Origin: Ferrigenium straubiae
Lineage (GTDB): Bacteria > Pseudomonadota > Gammaproteobacteria > Burkholderiales > Gallionellaceae
Direction: 5' to 3'
Assembly: GCA_019449655.1 (NCBI GenBank)
Contig: JAHQXD010000001.1
Coordinates: forward strand, 1 to 64,000
DNA: 64,000 bases
The position numbers were made by a program, and so were the translations under genes. The notes beneath the pieces were generated by a model. The model worked only from the letters and a program-made list of their open reading frames with translations. It made no database searches and was not told the origin of the DNA. Shown piece by piece: positions 43,441-53,939 of this stretch (position 1 is the stretch's first letter; every line of letters starts with the position of its first letter).

Positions 43441-43895
43441 TGTTGCGCGTGATGACGCAGGACGATGTGGACGCAGTGCTCGCCGTCGAACAGGCGGTGC
43501 AGCGCTTTCCGTGGACGCGCGGCAATTTTGTCGATGCGCTGGACAGCGGCTATCTGTGCCGCGTGGATGAAACGGAAGAAGGCGGGATACGCGGTTACGC
43601 GATCCTGATGCCGGCGATGGATGAGGCGGAGTTGCTGACTATCGGCGTGGCGGCAGCGCAGCAGCGCAAGGGACTGGGGCGCGCGATGTTGTCGGAGATG
43701 CTGGATATGGCAAGGGCAAGGAACATGCGCCGCGTGTTTCTCGAAGTGCGCCCCTCCAATGCCGCCGCGATCGCCCTGTATCGCAGCGCGGGCTTCGACG
43801 AAATCGGCGTGCGACGCGGCTATTACCAAAACGCGAACGGCAGCGAGGATGCGCTGATGATGGCGTGCGAGTTGACGAGGGAGTTCAATGGATAG
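43437..43895 (+). CDS. rimI: Ribosomal protein S18 alanine N-acetyltransferase
   Basis: A 152-aa GNAT-fold N-acetyltransferase. The acetyl-CoA motif A ([15 protein letters not shown]) and the [23 protein letters not shown] block typical of RimI are present. ATG 43437 overlaps the tsaB stop; a second ATG follows immediately (43440). It overlaps the downstream glycosylase by eight bases. Confidence 0.94.
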   Translation: MMLRVMTQDDVDAVLAVEQAVQRFPWTRGNFVDALDSGYLCRVDETEEGGIRGYAILMPAMDEAELLTIGVAAAQQRKGLGRAMLSEMLDMARARNMRRVFLEVRPSNAAAIALYRSAGFDEIGVRRGYYQNANGSEDALMMACELTREFNG

Positions 43896-44640
43896 GAACG
43901 AGGCGGTGTTGCGCGAATTGAACCTGTATCCGCTGTGGCAGCGGCGCGGTGAGCCTGTGCTCGTCACAACGGTTGCCGCTCCCGCTGCTGTTCCGGTTGT
44001 GCCGCCGGTTGTTGCCGAACCGCCACGTGCGGCATCCGCCGCAACAGAAAATGGCGAGCGGGGTCGCGAGCAACATATCGGCGAACTCGACTGGCCGCAG
44101 TTGAAGGCGATGGTGCGCGACTGCACCGCCTGCAAGCTGCGCGTCGGCTGCACGCAAACGGTGTTCGGCGTGGGCGACGAACAGGCCGAGTGGCTGTTCG
44201 TCGGAGAAGGGCCTGGCGCGGACGAGGATGCGCAGGGCGAGCCCTTCGTAGGACAGGCGGGCAAGCTGCTCGACAACATGCTGCTGGCTATCGGGCTTAG
44301 GCGCGGCAAGAACGTGTACATCGCGAATATCGTCAAGTGCCGCCCGCCCGGCAACCGCGCGCCGGAGGCGGACGAGGTCGCGGCCTGCCTGCCGTATCTC
44401 AAGCGCCAGATCGAACTGATAAAACCCAAACTTATTGTTGCGCTGGGCAAGACCGCCGCCACCGCCCTGCTGGGGCGCGAGGCAGCACTGGGTTCGCTGC
44501 GCGGTACATTGCACGACTTCAACGGCATGCCCTTGGTCGTCACATACCATCCCGCCTACCTCTTGCGCAGTCCGATGGAGAAGGCCAAGGCATGGGAAGA
44601 TTTACAATTTGCCGTGCGGACGCGACACGGTGAGGCGTAG
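43888..44640 (+). CDS. Family 4 uracil-DNA glycosylase
   Basis: A 250-aa Fe-S uracil-DNA glycosylase (UDGa, family 4). A Pro/Ala-rich N-terminal linker (about 28-60) precedes the catalytic domain. Cluster cysteines are CTAC (CxxC) and [18 protein letters not shown] (C-x16-C). Motif A is [20 protein letters not shown] and the downstream TYHPAYLLR motif holds the His. It excises uracil from DNA for base-excision repair. The last codons lie in a 41-base sequence that is repeated 96 bases further on. Confidence 0.93.
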   Translation: MDRNEAVLRELNLYPLWQRRGEPVLVTTVAAPAAVPVVPPVVAEPPRAASAATENGERGREQHIGELDWPQLKAMVRDCTACKLRVGCTQTVFGVGDEQAEWLFVGEGPGADEDAQGEPFVGQAGKLLDNMLLAIGLRRGKNVYIANIVKCRPPGNRAPEADEVAACLPYLKRQIELIKPKLIVALGKTAATALLGREAALGSLRGTLHDFNGMPLVVTYHPAYLLRSPMEKAKAWEDLQFAVRTRHGEA

Positions 44641-44752
44641 CCTTCCGGTGCGGGAGCATCCGCAACGCGCCTCCACCACGGCTTTTCGGCTGTGCAGTCA
44701 CTGACGGAGGCGCGGACGCGACACGGTGAGGCGTAGCCTTACGGTACGGGAG
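44616..44752 (+). repeat. 41-base direct repeat at the end of the UDG gene
   Basis: Bases 44616-44656, covering the last codons and stop of the glycosylase gene, recur at 44712-44752 with only two mismatches (39 of 41 identical). The unit contains GACACGGTGAGGCGTAGCC. The arrangement indicates a local duplication or a short repeat family whose first copy was recruited as the gene's 3' end. Bases 44753-44889 beyond it hold a small inverted repeat TATGTGG/CCACATA (44848-44871) just before the next gene. Confidence 0.75.
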
Positions 44753-44889
44753 GGTCGCACCTCATCATGCAATCCAGGCTGAGGTGTGTCATGGTTTTCT
44801 GGCCTGAACTTTACTAGGCTGCAGTGTGTGGGAGAATTACGAAGCGCTATGTGGCTGTGTGATACCACATACTTTATAAAGGTCTGGTG

Positions 44890-47800
44890 ATGACGGACAA
44901 CAGAAGCAGCAAGAAAATATTGCAGGCGTTCTTTTCCCCTGCTGTAACCCTGATGAACCGCCTAGATGTCGCCAGGAAATTCGTACTGCTGGGGCTGATG
45001 TCGCTGGTTGCGATTGCAGTGGTGGTATACAGCCTGTTTGCCAAGCTTGAGCAGGACATCAGCTTTGGGCAACGTGAACTGAAGGGCCTCAAGCTGATCG
45101 AGCTGTTTCCCCGGACGGTACATGTTCTCCAGCAACACCGCGGGCTTTCAGCGGGGCTCCTCGGCGGCGACGGAAGCATGCGGGACAGCCGTGCCGGCGC
45201 GGAAAGGCAAGTGGTCGAAGCGCTGAATGAAATGTCGGGGCAGGTCTTCTCCGGCATGAACCCGGGCGAAGATTTGCAGCATATCAAGGCGGACTGGGAG
45301 CGCCTGCGCAAGGAGGGACTCAGCTGGACAGCGGCTGAAAATTTTGCCGCGCATACCCGCCTGATCGCCCGGATACAGTCATTCGAGGGGATGGTTGCCG
45401 ATGAATATGCGCTGACCCTGGATCCGGAACTCAGCACGTTCTATCTTATCGATACCATCGTCAACAAACTGCCGCATGCGCTTGAGCACCTTGGGCGGTT
45501 GCGCGCATACGGCACCGGAGTGCTGGCAAAGAAACAGGCTAGCGAGCAGCAGAAGATCGAGATGAGCATCCTGATTGCCAAGCTTGATGACGCGATATCG
45601 CTGCTCAAGGCCAATCTTGACAAGACCGGCCGACACAACCCGGCACTTCAGGACGTAATCTCCACAGCATCCAGGGACATCGCCGATTCGGCACGGCAGG
45701 TTGCCGGCCTGGTGACGTCGGACATCCTTTCCGGACGTTTTGCCACACAACCCGATGCTTTTTCCGGAATGTCCACGGTGGCCATCGACAGGAGTTATTC
45801 GCAGTTATATGAAAAGCTGCTGCCAATGGCCGAGACCCTTATCCGGGAGCGTATCGAACGGGCGGAAAGCACGGTGCGTTTCAGCGTTGGCACCGCCTTC
45901 CTGCTGTTCCTGGTGGCAGCCTATTTCTCGGTGGGCATCAGCCGCGCCATCATCGTCAACATCCGGTCGCTGGCCCGTTCGGCTCACGCTTTTGCAGACG
46001 GCAGCCTGCATGAACGGGTCAGCATCGATACGCGCGACGAGCTTGGTCAGGTGGGCGACAGTTTCAACGAAATGGCCTTCGGCTTCCGCACCTTGCTGGA
46101 GGCCTCCCGCGAAAACGAAGCGCGCCTGCGCGACCTGTCGGAGAACCTTGAAGAGCGGGTAAAAAAGCGCACCATGGAACTGGAGCAGGCGCAGCAGTTG
46201 ACCGAATCGCTGCTGCGGCGCAACCAGGCATTGATGACGACCTCCATGGACGGCATTCATATAATGGATACGCAAGGCAACCTGCTGGCAGCCAACGATG
46301 CCTTTTGCCGCATGCTGGGTTATACCCAGGACGAGGTGGCCGGCCTCAATGTGGCCGATTGGGATGCGCAATGGCCGATCGGGGAGTTGCGGGTAAGATT
46401 CAGGGGGCTTATCGGCGGGAGCTCCAGGTTCGAGACCCTGCATCGCCGCAAGGATGGCGTGTTGATCAACGTCGAGATCAGTGCTTCCGGCGTTGCGCTG
46501 GAGGGGCAGGAATTCATCTATGCCTCAAGCCGCGACATCACCGGGCGCAAACGGTACGAAGAGGTGCTGAAGCGGCACAAGCTGGTGATTGATACCGCAA
46601 TAGACGGGTTCTGGATGACCGATATGAGGGGAAATCTGCAGGAGGCCAACGAGGCTTACGCAAAGATATCGGGTTATACGGTCGATGAGCTGGTGAACAT
46701 GAACATCAGCAAGCTGGAAGCCAAGGAACAATCGGCGGAAGAAGTCCGGGCGCATATCGCAAAAATCATGGCGCAGGGCTACGAACGGTTCGAAACGTGC
46801 CATCACCACAAGGACGGGCACGAGATCGATATCGAGGTGTCCGCCACTTACATGGCCGAATCGCAGCAATTGTTCGTTTTCTGCCACGACATCACCAAGC
46901 GCAAGAAGGCCGAGGAGGCGCTGCGCATTGCCGCGGCGACCTTCGAGACGCACGAGGCCATCCTGATCACCGATGCGAATGCGAATATCGTCCGCGTCAA
47001 TCGTGCCTTCGAGGAAACGACCGGCTACAGCGCAGAAGAGGTGCTGGGCAAGAATCCGCGCATCCTCAGCTCGGGCCGCCAGGACAAGGCCTTTTATGCG
47101 GAGATGTGGCAACAATTGCTGGAAACCGGTTCGTGGACTGGTGAGATGTGGGACAGGCGCAAAAACGGGCAGGTTTACCCGAAGTGGCTGACCATCACCG
47201 CCATCAAGAACGAACGGGGCGAGACGACCGAGTATGTCGCCATCTTCAGCGACATCACGGCGCGCAAGGAGGCCGAGGAGGAAATCCGCAACCTCGCGTT
47301 TTATGACGCGCTGACCAAGCTGCCCAACCGGCGCCTGCTGCTGGACCGCTTCCACCTGGCGCTTTCGGTGTCGGCGCGCAGCCATCATTACGGCGCGGTG
47401 CTGTTTCTCGATATGGACAAATTCAAGGTGCTCAACGATACGCTGGGGCACGACCATGGCGACCTGATGCTGGTCGAGGTGGCCGAACGCATCCAGTTCT
47501 GCGTGCGCGAAGTGGATACCGTGGCGCGGCTGGGCGGTGATGAGTTCGTGGTGTTGATCGAGGAGATCGGCACGAACGCGCAGGATGCTTCGCAGAAAGT
47601 TGCGCTGATCGCCGAGAAGATACGCGCGGCGCTGTCGGTACCCTATCAGATCAAGGGGCACGAGCATCACAGTTCGCCGAGTATCGGTGTGTGCCTGTAT
47701 CGGGGCAGCGAGCAATCGGTGGATACCCTGCTCAAGCATGCCGATCTGGCGATGTACCAGGCCAAGGAGGCGGGACGGAATACGGTACGTTTCTTCGATC

Positions 47801-48600
47801 CCGCGATGCAGCACGCGGTAGAGTTGCACGCCGCACTGGAGGCAGACTTGCGCCGCGCCGTACCCAACGGGGAATTGCGCCTGTTTTACCAGATACAGGT
47901 GGACAGCGAGCATCATCCGCTGGGTGCGGAGGCGCTGGTGCGCTGGGAGCATCCCAGGCGCGGCATGGTTTCACCCGTGCAATTCATCCCCGTCGCCGAG
48001 GAGAGTTCGCTGATCCTGGATATCGGGCATTGGGTGCTCGATACCGCCTGCCGGCAGCTTGCGCAATGGGGTGAAAATGAGCGGATGCGCCATTTGACAG
48101 TGGCCATCAACGTCAGTGCGCAACAGTTCCGCCTGCACAATTTTGTGGACAAGATTGCAACAGCGCTGCATACCCATCACATTGATCCGTCTCGCCTCAA
48201 GCTGGAGTTGACCGAGAGCGTGGTGCTGAACGATGTCACCGACGTGGTGACCAAGATGCACGCATTGAAAGCACTCGGCGTCCAGCTGTCCCTGGACGAT
48301 TTTGGCACCGGCTATTCGTCGCTGTCCTACCTGAAGAAGCTGCCGCTCGATCAGCTCAAGATCGACCAGAGCTTCGTGCGCGACCTTGCAACCGATCCGA
48401 ACGATGCAGTGATGGTGCAAACCATCATCGACATGGCGCAGAACTTCCGCATGGGCGTGATCGCCGAAGGGGTGGAGACCGAGGCGCAATTGGGCTTCCT
48501 CAAGCAGAATGGCTGCATGACGTATCAGGGGTATCTGTTCGGCAAGCCGCTGCCGGTCGGGGAGTTTGAAGCGCTGCTCGGAAAGTTGCGGGGGGATTGA
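44890..48600 (+). CDS. NIT-HAMP-PAS-PAS-PAS-GGDEF-EAL sensor protein
   Basis: A 1236-aa inner-membrane c-di-GMP protein. TM1 is about 31-50. The periplasmic domain has the P-box of nitrate/nitrite-sensing (NIT) domains (VHVLQQHRGLSAGLLGG). TM2 is about 330-355, followed by HAMP and three PAS domains starting near 447, 562 and 683. The GGDEF domain is intact (GGDEF at 882-886), as is the EAL domain (EAL at 1014-1016; DDFGTGYSSLSYL). It may make or degrade c-di-GMP in response to nitrate/nitrite, a theme matching the NO-related island. A GTG one codon upstream is an alternative start. Confidence 0.92.
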   Translation: MTDNRSSKKILQAFFSPAVTLMNRLDVARKFVLLGLMSLVAIAVVVYSLFAKLEQDISFGQRELKGLKLIELFPRTVHVLQQHRGLSAGLLGGDGSMRDSRAGAERQVVEALNEMSGQVFSGMNPGEDLQHIKADWERLRKEGLSWTAAENFAAHTRLIARIQSFEGMVADEYALTLDPELSTFYLIDTIVNKLPHALEHLGRLRAYGTGVLAKKQASEQQKIEMSILIAKLDDAISLLKANLDKTGRHNPALQDVISTASRDIADSARQVAGLVTSDILSGRFATQPDAFSGMSTVAIDRSYSQLYEKLLPMAETLIRERIERAESTVRFSVGTAFLLFLVAAYFSVGISRAIIVNIRSLARSAHAFADGSLHERVSIDTRDELGQVGDSFNEMAFGFRTLLEASRENEARLRDLSENLEERVKKRTMELEQAQQLTESLLRRNQALMTTSMDGIHIMDTQGNLLAANDAFCRMLGYTQDEVAGLNVADWDAQWPIGELRVRFRGLIGGSSRFETLHRRKDGVLINVEISASGVALEGQEFIYASSRDITGRKRYEEVLKRHKLVIDTAIDGFWMTDMRGNLQEANEAYAKISGYTVDELVNMNISKLEAKEQSAEEVRAHIAKIMAQGYERFETCHHHKDGHEIDIEVSATYMAESQQLFVFCHDITKRKKAEEALRIAAATFETHEAILITDANANIVRVNRAFEETTGYSAEEVLGKNPRILSSGRQDKAFYAEMWQQLLETGSWTGEMWDRRKNGQVYPKWLTITAIKNERGETTEYVAIFSDITARKEAEEEIRNLAFYDALTKLPNRRLLLDRFHLALSVSARSHHYGAVLFLDMDKFKVLNDTLGHDHGDLMLVEVAERIQFCVREVDTVARLGGDEFVVLIEEIGTNAQDASQKVALIAEKIRAALSVPYQIKGHEHHSSPSIGVCLYRGSEQSVDTLLKHADLAMYQAKEAGRNTVRFFDPAMQHAVELHAALEADLRRAVPNGELRLFYQIQVDSEHHPLGAEALVRWEHPRRGMVSPVQFIPVAEESSLILDIGHWVLDTACRQLAQWGENERMRHLTVAINVSAQQFRLHNFVDKIATALHTHHIDPSRLKLELTESVVLNDVTDVVTKMHALKALGVQLSLDDFGTGYSSLSYLKKLPLDQLKIDQSFVRDLATDPNDAVMVQTIIDMAQNFRMGVIAEGVETEAQLGFLKQNGCMTYQGYLFGKPLPVGEFEALLGKLRGD

Positions 48601-48684
48601 ACCACGAAGCGTACGAAGATCGCGAAGAGGAACAGAAGGTTATTTCATATGGAAATTTTTCGTGACCTTTGTGTTTTTCGTGGT
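48600..48684. repeat. Intergenic ACCACGAAG-type palindromic repeat
   Basis: The start AACCACGAAGCGTACGAAG (from 48600) is mirrored by CTTTGTGTTTTTCGTGGT, ending at 48684; the outer 8-base arms ACCACGAA/TTCGTGGT are perfect. This type of interrupted palindrome is frequent between genes in many proteobacterial genomes. It sits between the convergent sensor and lplT genes, where no other terminator is visible, and may act as one. Confidence 0.5.
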
Positions 48685-48703
48685 GAAGGGTCGTTTTTGG
48701 CTC

Positions 48704-49930
48704 TTATCTCTGCCCCTTGTCCTGGTCGTGCCCGTGGCGCCGGTACAGTGCAGCCATGATGCCGGACAGCAGCAGGCCGAAGACCAGGATGATGAAGTAG
48801 ATGCTGAAATCCAGTTTCTGCATCACGGCGTATAGCCCCAGCATCGCGAAGATGCTGAGGTTCTCGTTGAAGTTCTGCACCGCGATCGAGCGTCCCGCGC
48901 CCATCAGCAGGTGGCCGCGATGCTGCAGCAGCGCGTTCATCGGCACGACGAAATAGCCGCCCATCGCGCCGATCGCGATCAGCAGCAGGATCGCCAGCAT
49001 GCTATTTGTCACCGGGATCATCATCAGCACCACGACCCCCATCGCGATGCCGACTGGCAGCACCTTGACCGCATGCTCCAGCCTGACGAATTTCGCCGCG
49101 AGCACCGAGCCGATGGCGATGCCGATGGCCACCCAGGCGGTGAGCTGGGCGGCCTTGCCGATGTCGTAATGCAGCGCGACGGCCGCCCAGGCCAGCACCA
49201 GCAGGCGCAAGGTGGCGCCAGCGCCCCAGAACAGCGTGGTGACCGCCAGCGATACCTGGCCGAGCGGGTCTTTCCACAGCAGCTTGAAGCAGTGCCAGAA
49301 ATCCCTGGCGAGGAAAGCGGGGCTGCGGCTGAGCGGCTTGTGGTCGATGGCCACGCGCGGGATGTAGAGGTTGAAGATCGCGGCGGCGACGTAGATCAGC
49401 ACGATGACGGCGACGGCCAGTTCCCCGATGCTGCCGACCAGCGGAATGTCCCAGCTTTGCAGCAGCGGGCCGATAATTTTCGGGCTGATGAGCACCCCGC
49501 CCACCACCGCGCCGAGCACGATGGCGGCAACAGTCAACCCTTCCATCCAGCTGTTCGCCTTGACCAGCTGGTCGGGTGGGAGATATTCGGTGAGGATGCC
49601 GTATTTCGCGGGCGAGTAGGCCGCCGCTCCGAGGCCGACCAGGCAATAGGCGATCAGCGGGTGGATGCCGGCCAGCATGAGGAGGCAGCCGGCCAGCTTG
49701 ATGATGTTGCTGATGAACATTACGCGTCCCTTGGGCAGCGAGTCGGCGAACGCGCCGACAAAGGGCGCCAGCACGATGTAGGAGACGATGAAGCTCTGCT
49801 GCAATATCGGTGTATGCCAGGCTGGCGAGCTTAAGTCCTTGAGCAGGGCAATCGCGGCAAACAGCAGGGCATTGTCGGCGAGCGCGGACAGGAATTGCGC
49901 CGCGAGGATGATGTAAAAACCGAGATTCAT
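48704..49930 (-). CDS. lplT: Lysophospholipid transporter LplT
   Basis: A 408-aa major-facilitator protein with about 11-12 helices. The N-terminal MNLGFYIILAAQFLSALADNALLFA and the AAAYSPAKYGILTEYLPPDQLVKANSWMEG segment are characteristic of LplT, which flips lysophospholipids across the inner membrane for reacylation. The acyltransferase partner Aas is not fused or adjacent. The gene is divergent from alr with a 96-base gap. Confidence 0.9.
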   Translation of the reverse strand: MNLGFYIILAAQFLSALADNALLFAAIALLKDLSSPAWHTPILQQSFIVSYIVLAPFVGAFADSLPKGRVMFISNIIKLAGCLLMLAGIHPLIAYCLVGLGAAAYSPAKYGILTEYLPPDQLVKANSWMEGLTVAAIVLGAVVGGVLISPKIIGPLLQSWDIPLVGSIGELAVAVIVLIYVAAAIFNLYIPRVAIDHKPLSRSPAFLARDFWHCFKLLWKDPLGQVSLAVTTLFWGAGATLRLLVLAWAAVALHYDIGKAAQLTAWVAIGIAIGSVLAAKFVRLEHAVKVLPVGIAMGVVVLMMIPVTNSMLAILLLIAIGAMGGYFVVPMNALLQHRGHLLMGAGRSIAVQNFNENLSIFAMLGLYAVMQKLDFSIYFIILVFGLLLSGIMAALYRRHGHDQDKGQR

Positions 49931-50026
49931 TACAACCGGGTCATTTTGGGCAGGCCGTTTTATATCACGAAAGCATGGCCCCTGCTATCATTAGCACCTG
50001 CAAAACCCTTGCGATAAGTAATTTCC

Positions 50027-51091
50027 GTGCCACGCCCCATACAAGCCCGTATCGACCAGAGCGCGCTGGAGAACAATCTCCGCGTGGTGCGCCGCGCCGC
50101 GCCGTCCGCGCGCATCATGGCGGTGATCAAGGCGGACGGCTACGGGCATGGCTTGAGCAGGGTGGCCGAAACCCTGTCCGCGGCGGAAGGTTTCGCGCTG
50201 CTGGACATCCGGGATGCGGTGCAGTTGCGCGAGGCGGGTTTCCGCCAGACGATCCTGCTGCTGGAAGGCGCTTTCGACGCCGGAGATATGGCCATCGTCG
50301 CCCGCTACGATCTGGCCTGCGTGATCCACAGCGCCTGGCAGGTCGCCCTGCTCGACGCCTATCCGCAAAGCGGGAAGCTGGATGTCTGGTTCAAGGTCAA
50401 CACCGGCATGAACCGCCTCGGCTTTACGCCGCAGCAGGCGGTGCAGGCGATGGAGCAACTGCGCCGCCATCGCGCCGTGCGCGAGATCACCCTGATGACG
50501 CATTTCGCCAACGCCGACGAGGCGCGCGGCATCGCGGAGCCGCTTGCCTTGTTCAACGGTTTTGCCGCGCAATATCGCATGCCGCGCTCACTCGCGAATT
50601 CCGCCGCGCTGCTGCGCTATCCCGAAACACATGGCGAGTGGGTGCGCCCCGGCCTCATGCTGTACGGCGCATCGCCTTTCATTGAGACCGGTGCGCGGCA
50701 ACTCGGCCTGCAGCCGGCGATGACCCTGAGCAGCCGCCTCATTGCCGTGCAGGAGCTGCGCGCCGGCGACGAGATCGGCTACGGCGCGCTGTTCCGTGCC
50801 GAACATGCCATGCGCATCGGAATCGTCGCCTGCGGCTACGCTGACGGCTATCCGCGCCATGCGCCGAACGGGACGCCGGTGCTCGTGGGCGGGCAGGCAG
50901 TGCAGACCCTGGGGCGCGTCTCGATGGATATGCTTTACGTGGATTTGAGCAGGCTGCCGCAAGCTGGCGTCGGCAGCGCCGTCACCCTGTGGGGCGAAGG
51001 CATGCCGATCGAAGAAGTGGCGCGCGCGGCGGGAACCGCCAGCTATGAGTTGATGTGCGCGCTGACCGCGCGTGTGCCGGTTGTGATTTGA
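50027..51091 (+). CDS. alr: Alanine racemase
   Basis: A 354-aa PLP enzyme supplying D-alanine for peptidoglycan. The PLP lysine motif is AVIKADGYGHG near residue 34. The catalytic Tyr region is EIGYGALFRAEHAMRIG and the C-terminal domain carries GRVSMDMLYVDL. The start is GTG at 50027, giving the standard N-terminus; the upstream spacing is short to lplT's divergent promoter. mtnP follows after 19 bases, so they are probably co-transcribed. Confidence 0.96.
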   Translation: MPRPIQARIDQSALENNLRVVRRAAPSARIMAVIKADGYGHGLSRVAETLSAAEGFALLDIRDAVQLREAGFRQTILLLEGAFDAGDMAIVARYDLACVIHSAWQVALLDAYPQSGKLDVWFKVNTGMNRLGFTPQQAVQAMEQLRRHRAVREITLMTHFANADEARGIAEPLALFNGFAAQYRMPRSLANSAALLRYPETHGEWVRPGLMLYGASPFIETGARQLGLQPAMTLSSRLIAVQELRAGDEIGYGALFRAEHAMRIGIVACGYADGYPRHAPNGTPVLVGGQAVQTLGRVSMDMLYVDLSRLPQAGVGSAVTLWGEGMPIEEVARAAGTASYELMCALTARVPVVI

Positions 51092-51110
51092 GATAACGGA
51101 GGAAAGGTAT

Positions 51111-51971
51111 ATGTTGGGAATTATCGGCGGCAGCGGCGTTTACAACATCGAGGGGCTGGAGAACACCCGCTGGGTGAAAGCGGAATCCTCGTTCGGCGAA
51201 CCCTCGGACGAAATTCTCATCGGCGAGTTGGCGGGGCAGTCCATTGCCTTCCTGCCGCGCCACGGGCGCGGGCATCGCCTGCCGCCTTCGGCAATCAACT
51301 TCCGCGCCAATATCGATGCGCTCAAGCGCCTCGGCGTGACCGACATCATTTCGGTGAGCGCGGTGGGCTCGCTGCGCGAAGATCTCGCGCCGGGCACGTT
51401 CGTCATCGTGGACCAGTTCATTGACCGCACCTTCGCGCGGGAAAAGAGCTTCTTCGGCAGCGGCCTGGTTGCGCATGTCTCGATGGCGCGCCCGGTGTGC
51501 GGGCGCCTGGGCGACCATCTGCATGCGGCGGCGCAACAGGCCGACATTCCGGTGGTGCGCGGCGGCACCTACATGGTGATGGAAGGCATGCAGTTCTCCA
51601 GCCTCGCCGAGTCGGAACTGTACCGCTCATGGGGCTGCGACGTGATCGGCATGACCAACATGCCGGAAGCCAAGCTCGCGCGCGAAGCCGAGATCTGCTA
51701 CGCGACGGTGGCGATGGTGACCGACTACGACTGCTGGCATCCCGACCATGACCATGTGACGGTTGATGCAATCGTGAAGGTGCTGCTGGAAAACGCCGAC
51801 AAGGCGCGCGCCCTGGTCAAGCGCGTCGCGCCGCATGTGCATGGCGACGAAAAAGGTTCGGAATGCGGCTGCCGCAGCGCGCTGCAATACGCCATCATCA
51901 CCGCGCCGGAAGCGCGCGACCCGGCGATGGTGGAGAAGCTGTCCGCCGTGGCCGGGCGGGTGCTGAAATAG
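51111..51971 (+). CDS. mtnP: S-methyl-5'-thioadenosine phosphorylase
   Basis: A 286-aa phosphorylase that cleaves methylthioadenosine (and commonly 5'-deoxyadenosine) to adenine and methylthioribose-1-phosphate. The phosphate loop LGIIGGSGVYNIEGL, the RHGRGHRLPPSAINFRANI block and the MEGMQFSS and TNMPEAKLAREAEI motifs are intact. GGAGGAAAG precedes the ATG. It leads a run with apt and mtnA that handles both products. A methylthioinosine phosphorylase is the close alternative. Confidence 0.95.
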   Translation: MLGIIGGSGVYNIEGLENTRWVKAESSFGEPSDEILIGELAGQSIAFLPRHGRGHRLPPSAINFRANIDALKRLGVTDIISVSAVGSLREDLAPGTFVIVDQFIDRTFAREKSFFGSGLVAHVSMARPVCGRLGDHLHAAAQQADIPVVRGGTYMVMEGMQFSSLAESELYRSWGCDVIGMTNMPEAKLAREAEICYATVAMVTDYDCWHPDHDHVTVDAIVKVLLENADKARALVKRVAPHVHGDEKGSECGCRSALQYAIITAPEARDPAMVEKLSAVAGRVLK

Positions 51972-51981
51972 AAAGTGGTTT

Positions 51982-52046
51982 TGTAGGAGCGCAATTTATT
52001 GCGCGAAAGGGTGCAAGCTCATCGCGCAATAAATTGCGCTCCTACA
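51982..52046. repeat. REPIN: 25-bp perfect inverted repeat (TGTAGGAGCG type)
   Basis: Bases 51982-52006 are perfectly complementary to 52022-52046 around a 15-base centre. Each arm starts TGTAGGAGCGCAATTTATTG and itself contains a small palindrome, as in REP sequences of Pseudomonas and relatives (TGTAGGAGCG core). Two facing REPs make a REPIN, a nonautonomous element moved by RAYT transposases; no RAYT gene is in the window. It separates mtnP from apt. Confidence 0.85.
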
Positions 52047-52090
52047 GCTAATGCGAACAACGGCTTTGTTAAACGTTATAAGGAAACTGT

Positions 52091-52618
52091 ATGCCCATCA
52101 AATCCAGAATCCGTACCATCCCGCATTACCCCCACAAGGGGATCATGTTCCGCGACATCACCACCCTGCTCAAGGACCCGGTCGGCCTGCGCGCCACGAT
52201 CCAGGAGATCGTCAGCCGCTACAAGGACGTGAAGATCGACAAGATCGCCGGCATCGAATCGCGCGGCTTCATCGTCGGCACGCCGGTTGCCTATGAGCTT
52301 GGCCTCGGCTTTGTGCCGGTGCGCAAGAAAGGCAAGCTCCCCGCCGAGACGGTCGGGCGCGACTACCAGCTCGAATACGGCAGCGACCGCATCGAGATTC
52401 ATACCGACGCGATCCAGAAGGGCGACCGGGTGTTGCTGGTGGACGACCTTATCGCCACCGGCGGCACGGCGGAAGCCGCCGCCGGGCTGATCCAGGACAT
52501 GGGTGGGACGGTGGTGGAATGCTGCTTTGTGATCGACCTGCCGGATGTGGGTGGGAGGAAGCGGCTGGAGAAGCTCGGGCACAAGGTGTTTGCGCTCTGC
52601 GAATTTGAAGGTGATTGA
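52091..52618 (+). CDS. apt: Adenine phosphoribosyltransferase
   Basis: A 175-aa type I phosphoribosyltransferase converting adenine and PRPP to AMP. The PRPP motif VLLVDDLIATGGTAEAA and the flexible-loop VRKKGKLPAET are intact, as is GIESRGFIVGTPVA. It lies between mtnP and mtnA and would recycle the adenine released by MtnP, making the run a self-consistent MTA salvage unit. Confidence 0.96.
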   Translation: MPIKSRIRTIPHYPHKGIMFRDITTLLKDPVGLRATIQEIVSRYKDVKIDKIAGIESRGFIVGTPVAYELGLGFVPVRKKGKLPAETVGRDYQLEYGSDRIEIHTDAIQKGDRVLLVDDLIATGGTAEAAAGLIQDMGGTVVECCFVIDLPDVGGRKRLEKLGHKVFALCEFEGD

Positions 52619-52619
52619 A

Positions 52620-52689
52620 TGTAGGGTGGGCACAGTGTGCCCACGCGGCTATTAAACAAATCGGTGGGCAACAAGTTGCCCACCCTACA
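52620..52689. repeat. REP doublet of the GTAGGGTGGGCA type
   Basis: The whole apt-mtnA gap is filled by two facing palindromes. Outer arms TGTAGGGTGGGCA (52620-52632) and its exact complement (52677-52689) enclose one hairpin GTGGGCAC/GTGCCCAC (52626-52644) and one GGTGGGCAAC/GTTGCCCACC (52663-52684). This is the common GTAGGGTGGGCAC..TGCCCACCCTAC repeat type of many Betaproteobacteria. The mtnA start follows four bases later without a clear ribosome-binding site. Confidence 0.8.
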
Positions 52690-52693
52690 AATT

Positions 52694-53770
<1,077 letters not shown>

Positions 53771-53790
53771 ACTCGATTATTCATCAGGCC

Positions 53791-53866
53791 GTTCGTGCTG
53801 AGCCTGTCGAAGCATGAACGGTCCCAGTGCGCAACCGTTCGACCCTTCGACAGGCTCAGGGCGAAC
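53791..53866. repeat. Palindromic repeat of the CTGAGCCTGTCGAAG type
   Basis: GTTCGTGCTGAGCCTGTCGAAG (53791-53812, shown in part) and the complement of 53845-53866 agree at 20 of 22 positions, facing one another around 32 bases. This is a widespread intergenic repeat core (CTGAGCCTGTCGAAG). It occupies most of the gap between mtnA and the aldolase fusion. Confidence 0.75.
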
Positions 53867-53939
53867 GGTTTCGGGGAAGCTGTGTGGCGTTGCACCTGAC
53901 GGATACTCCTGAATGAGTTTTATAGAAACGGGAACAGCA

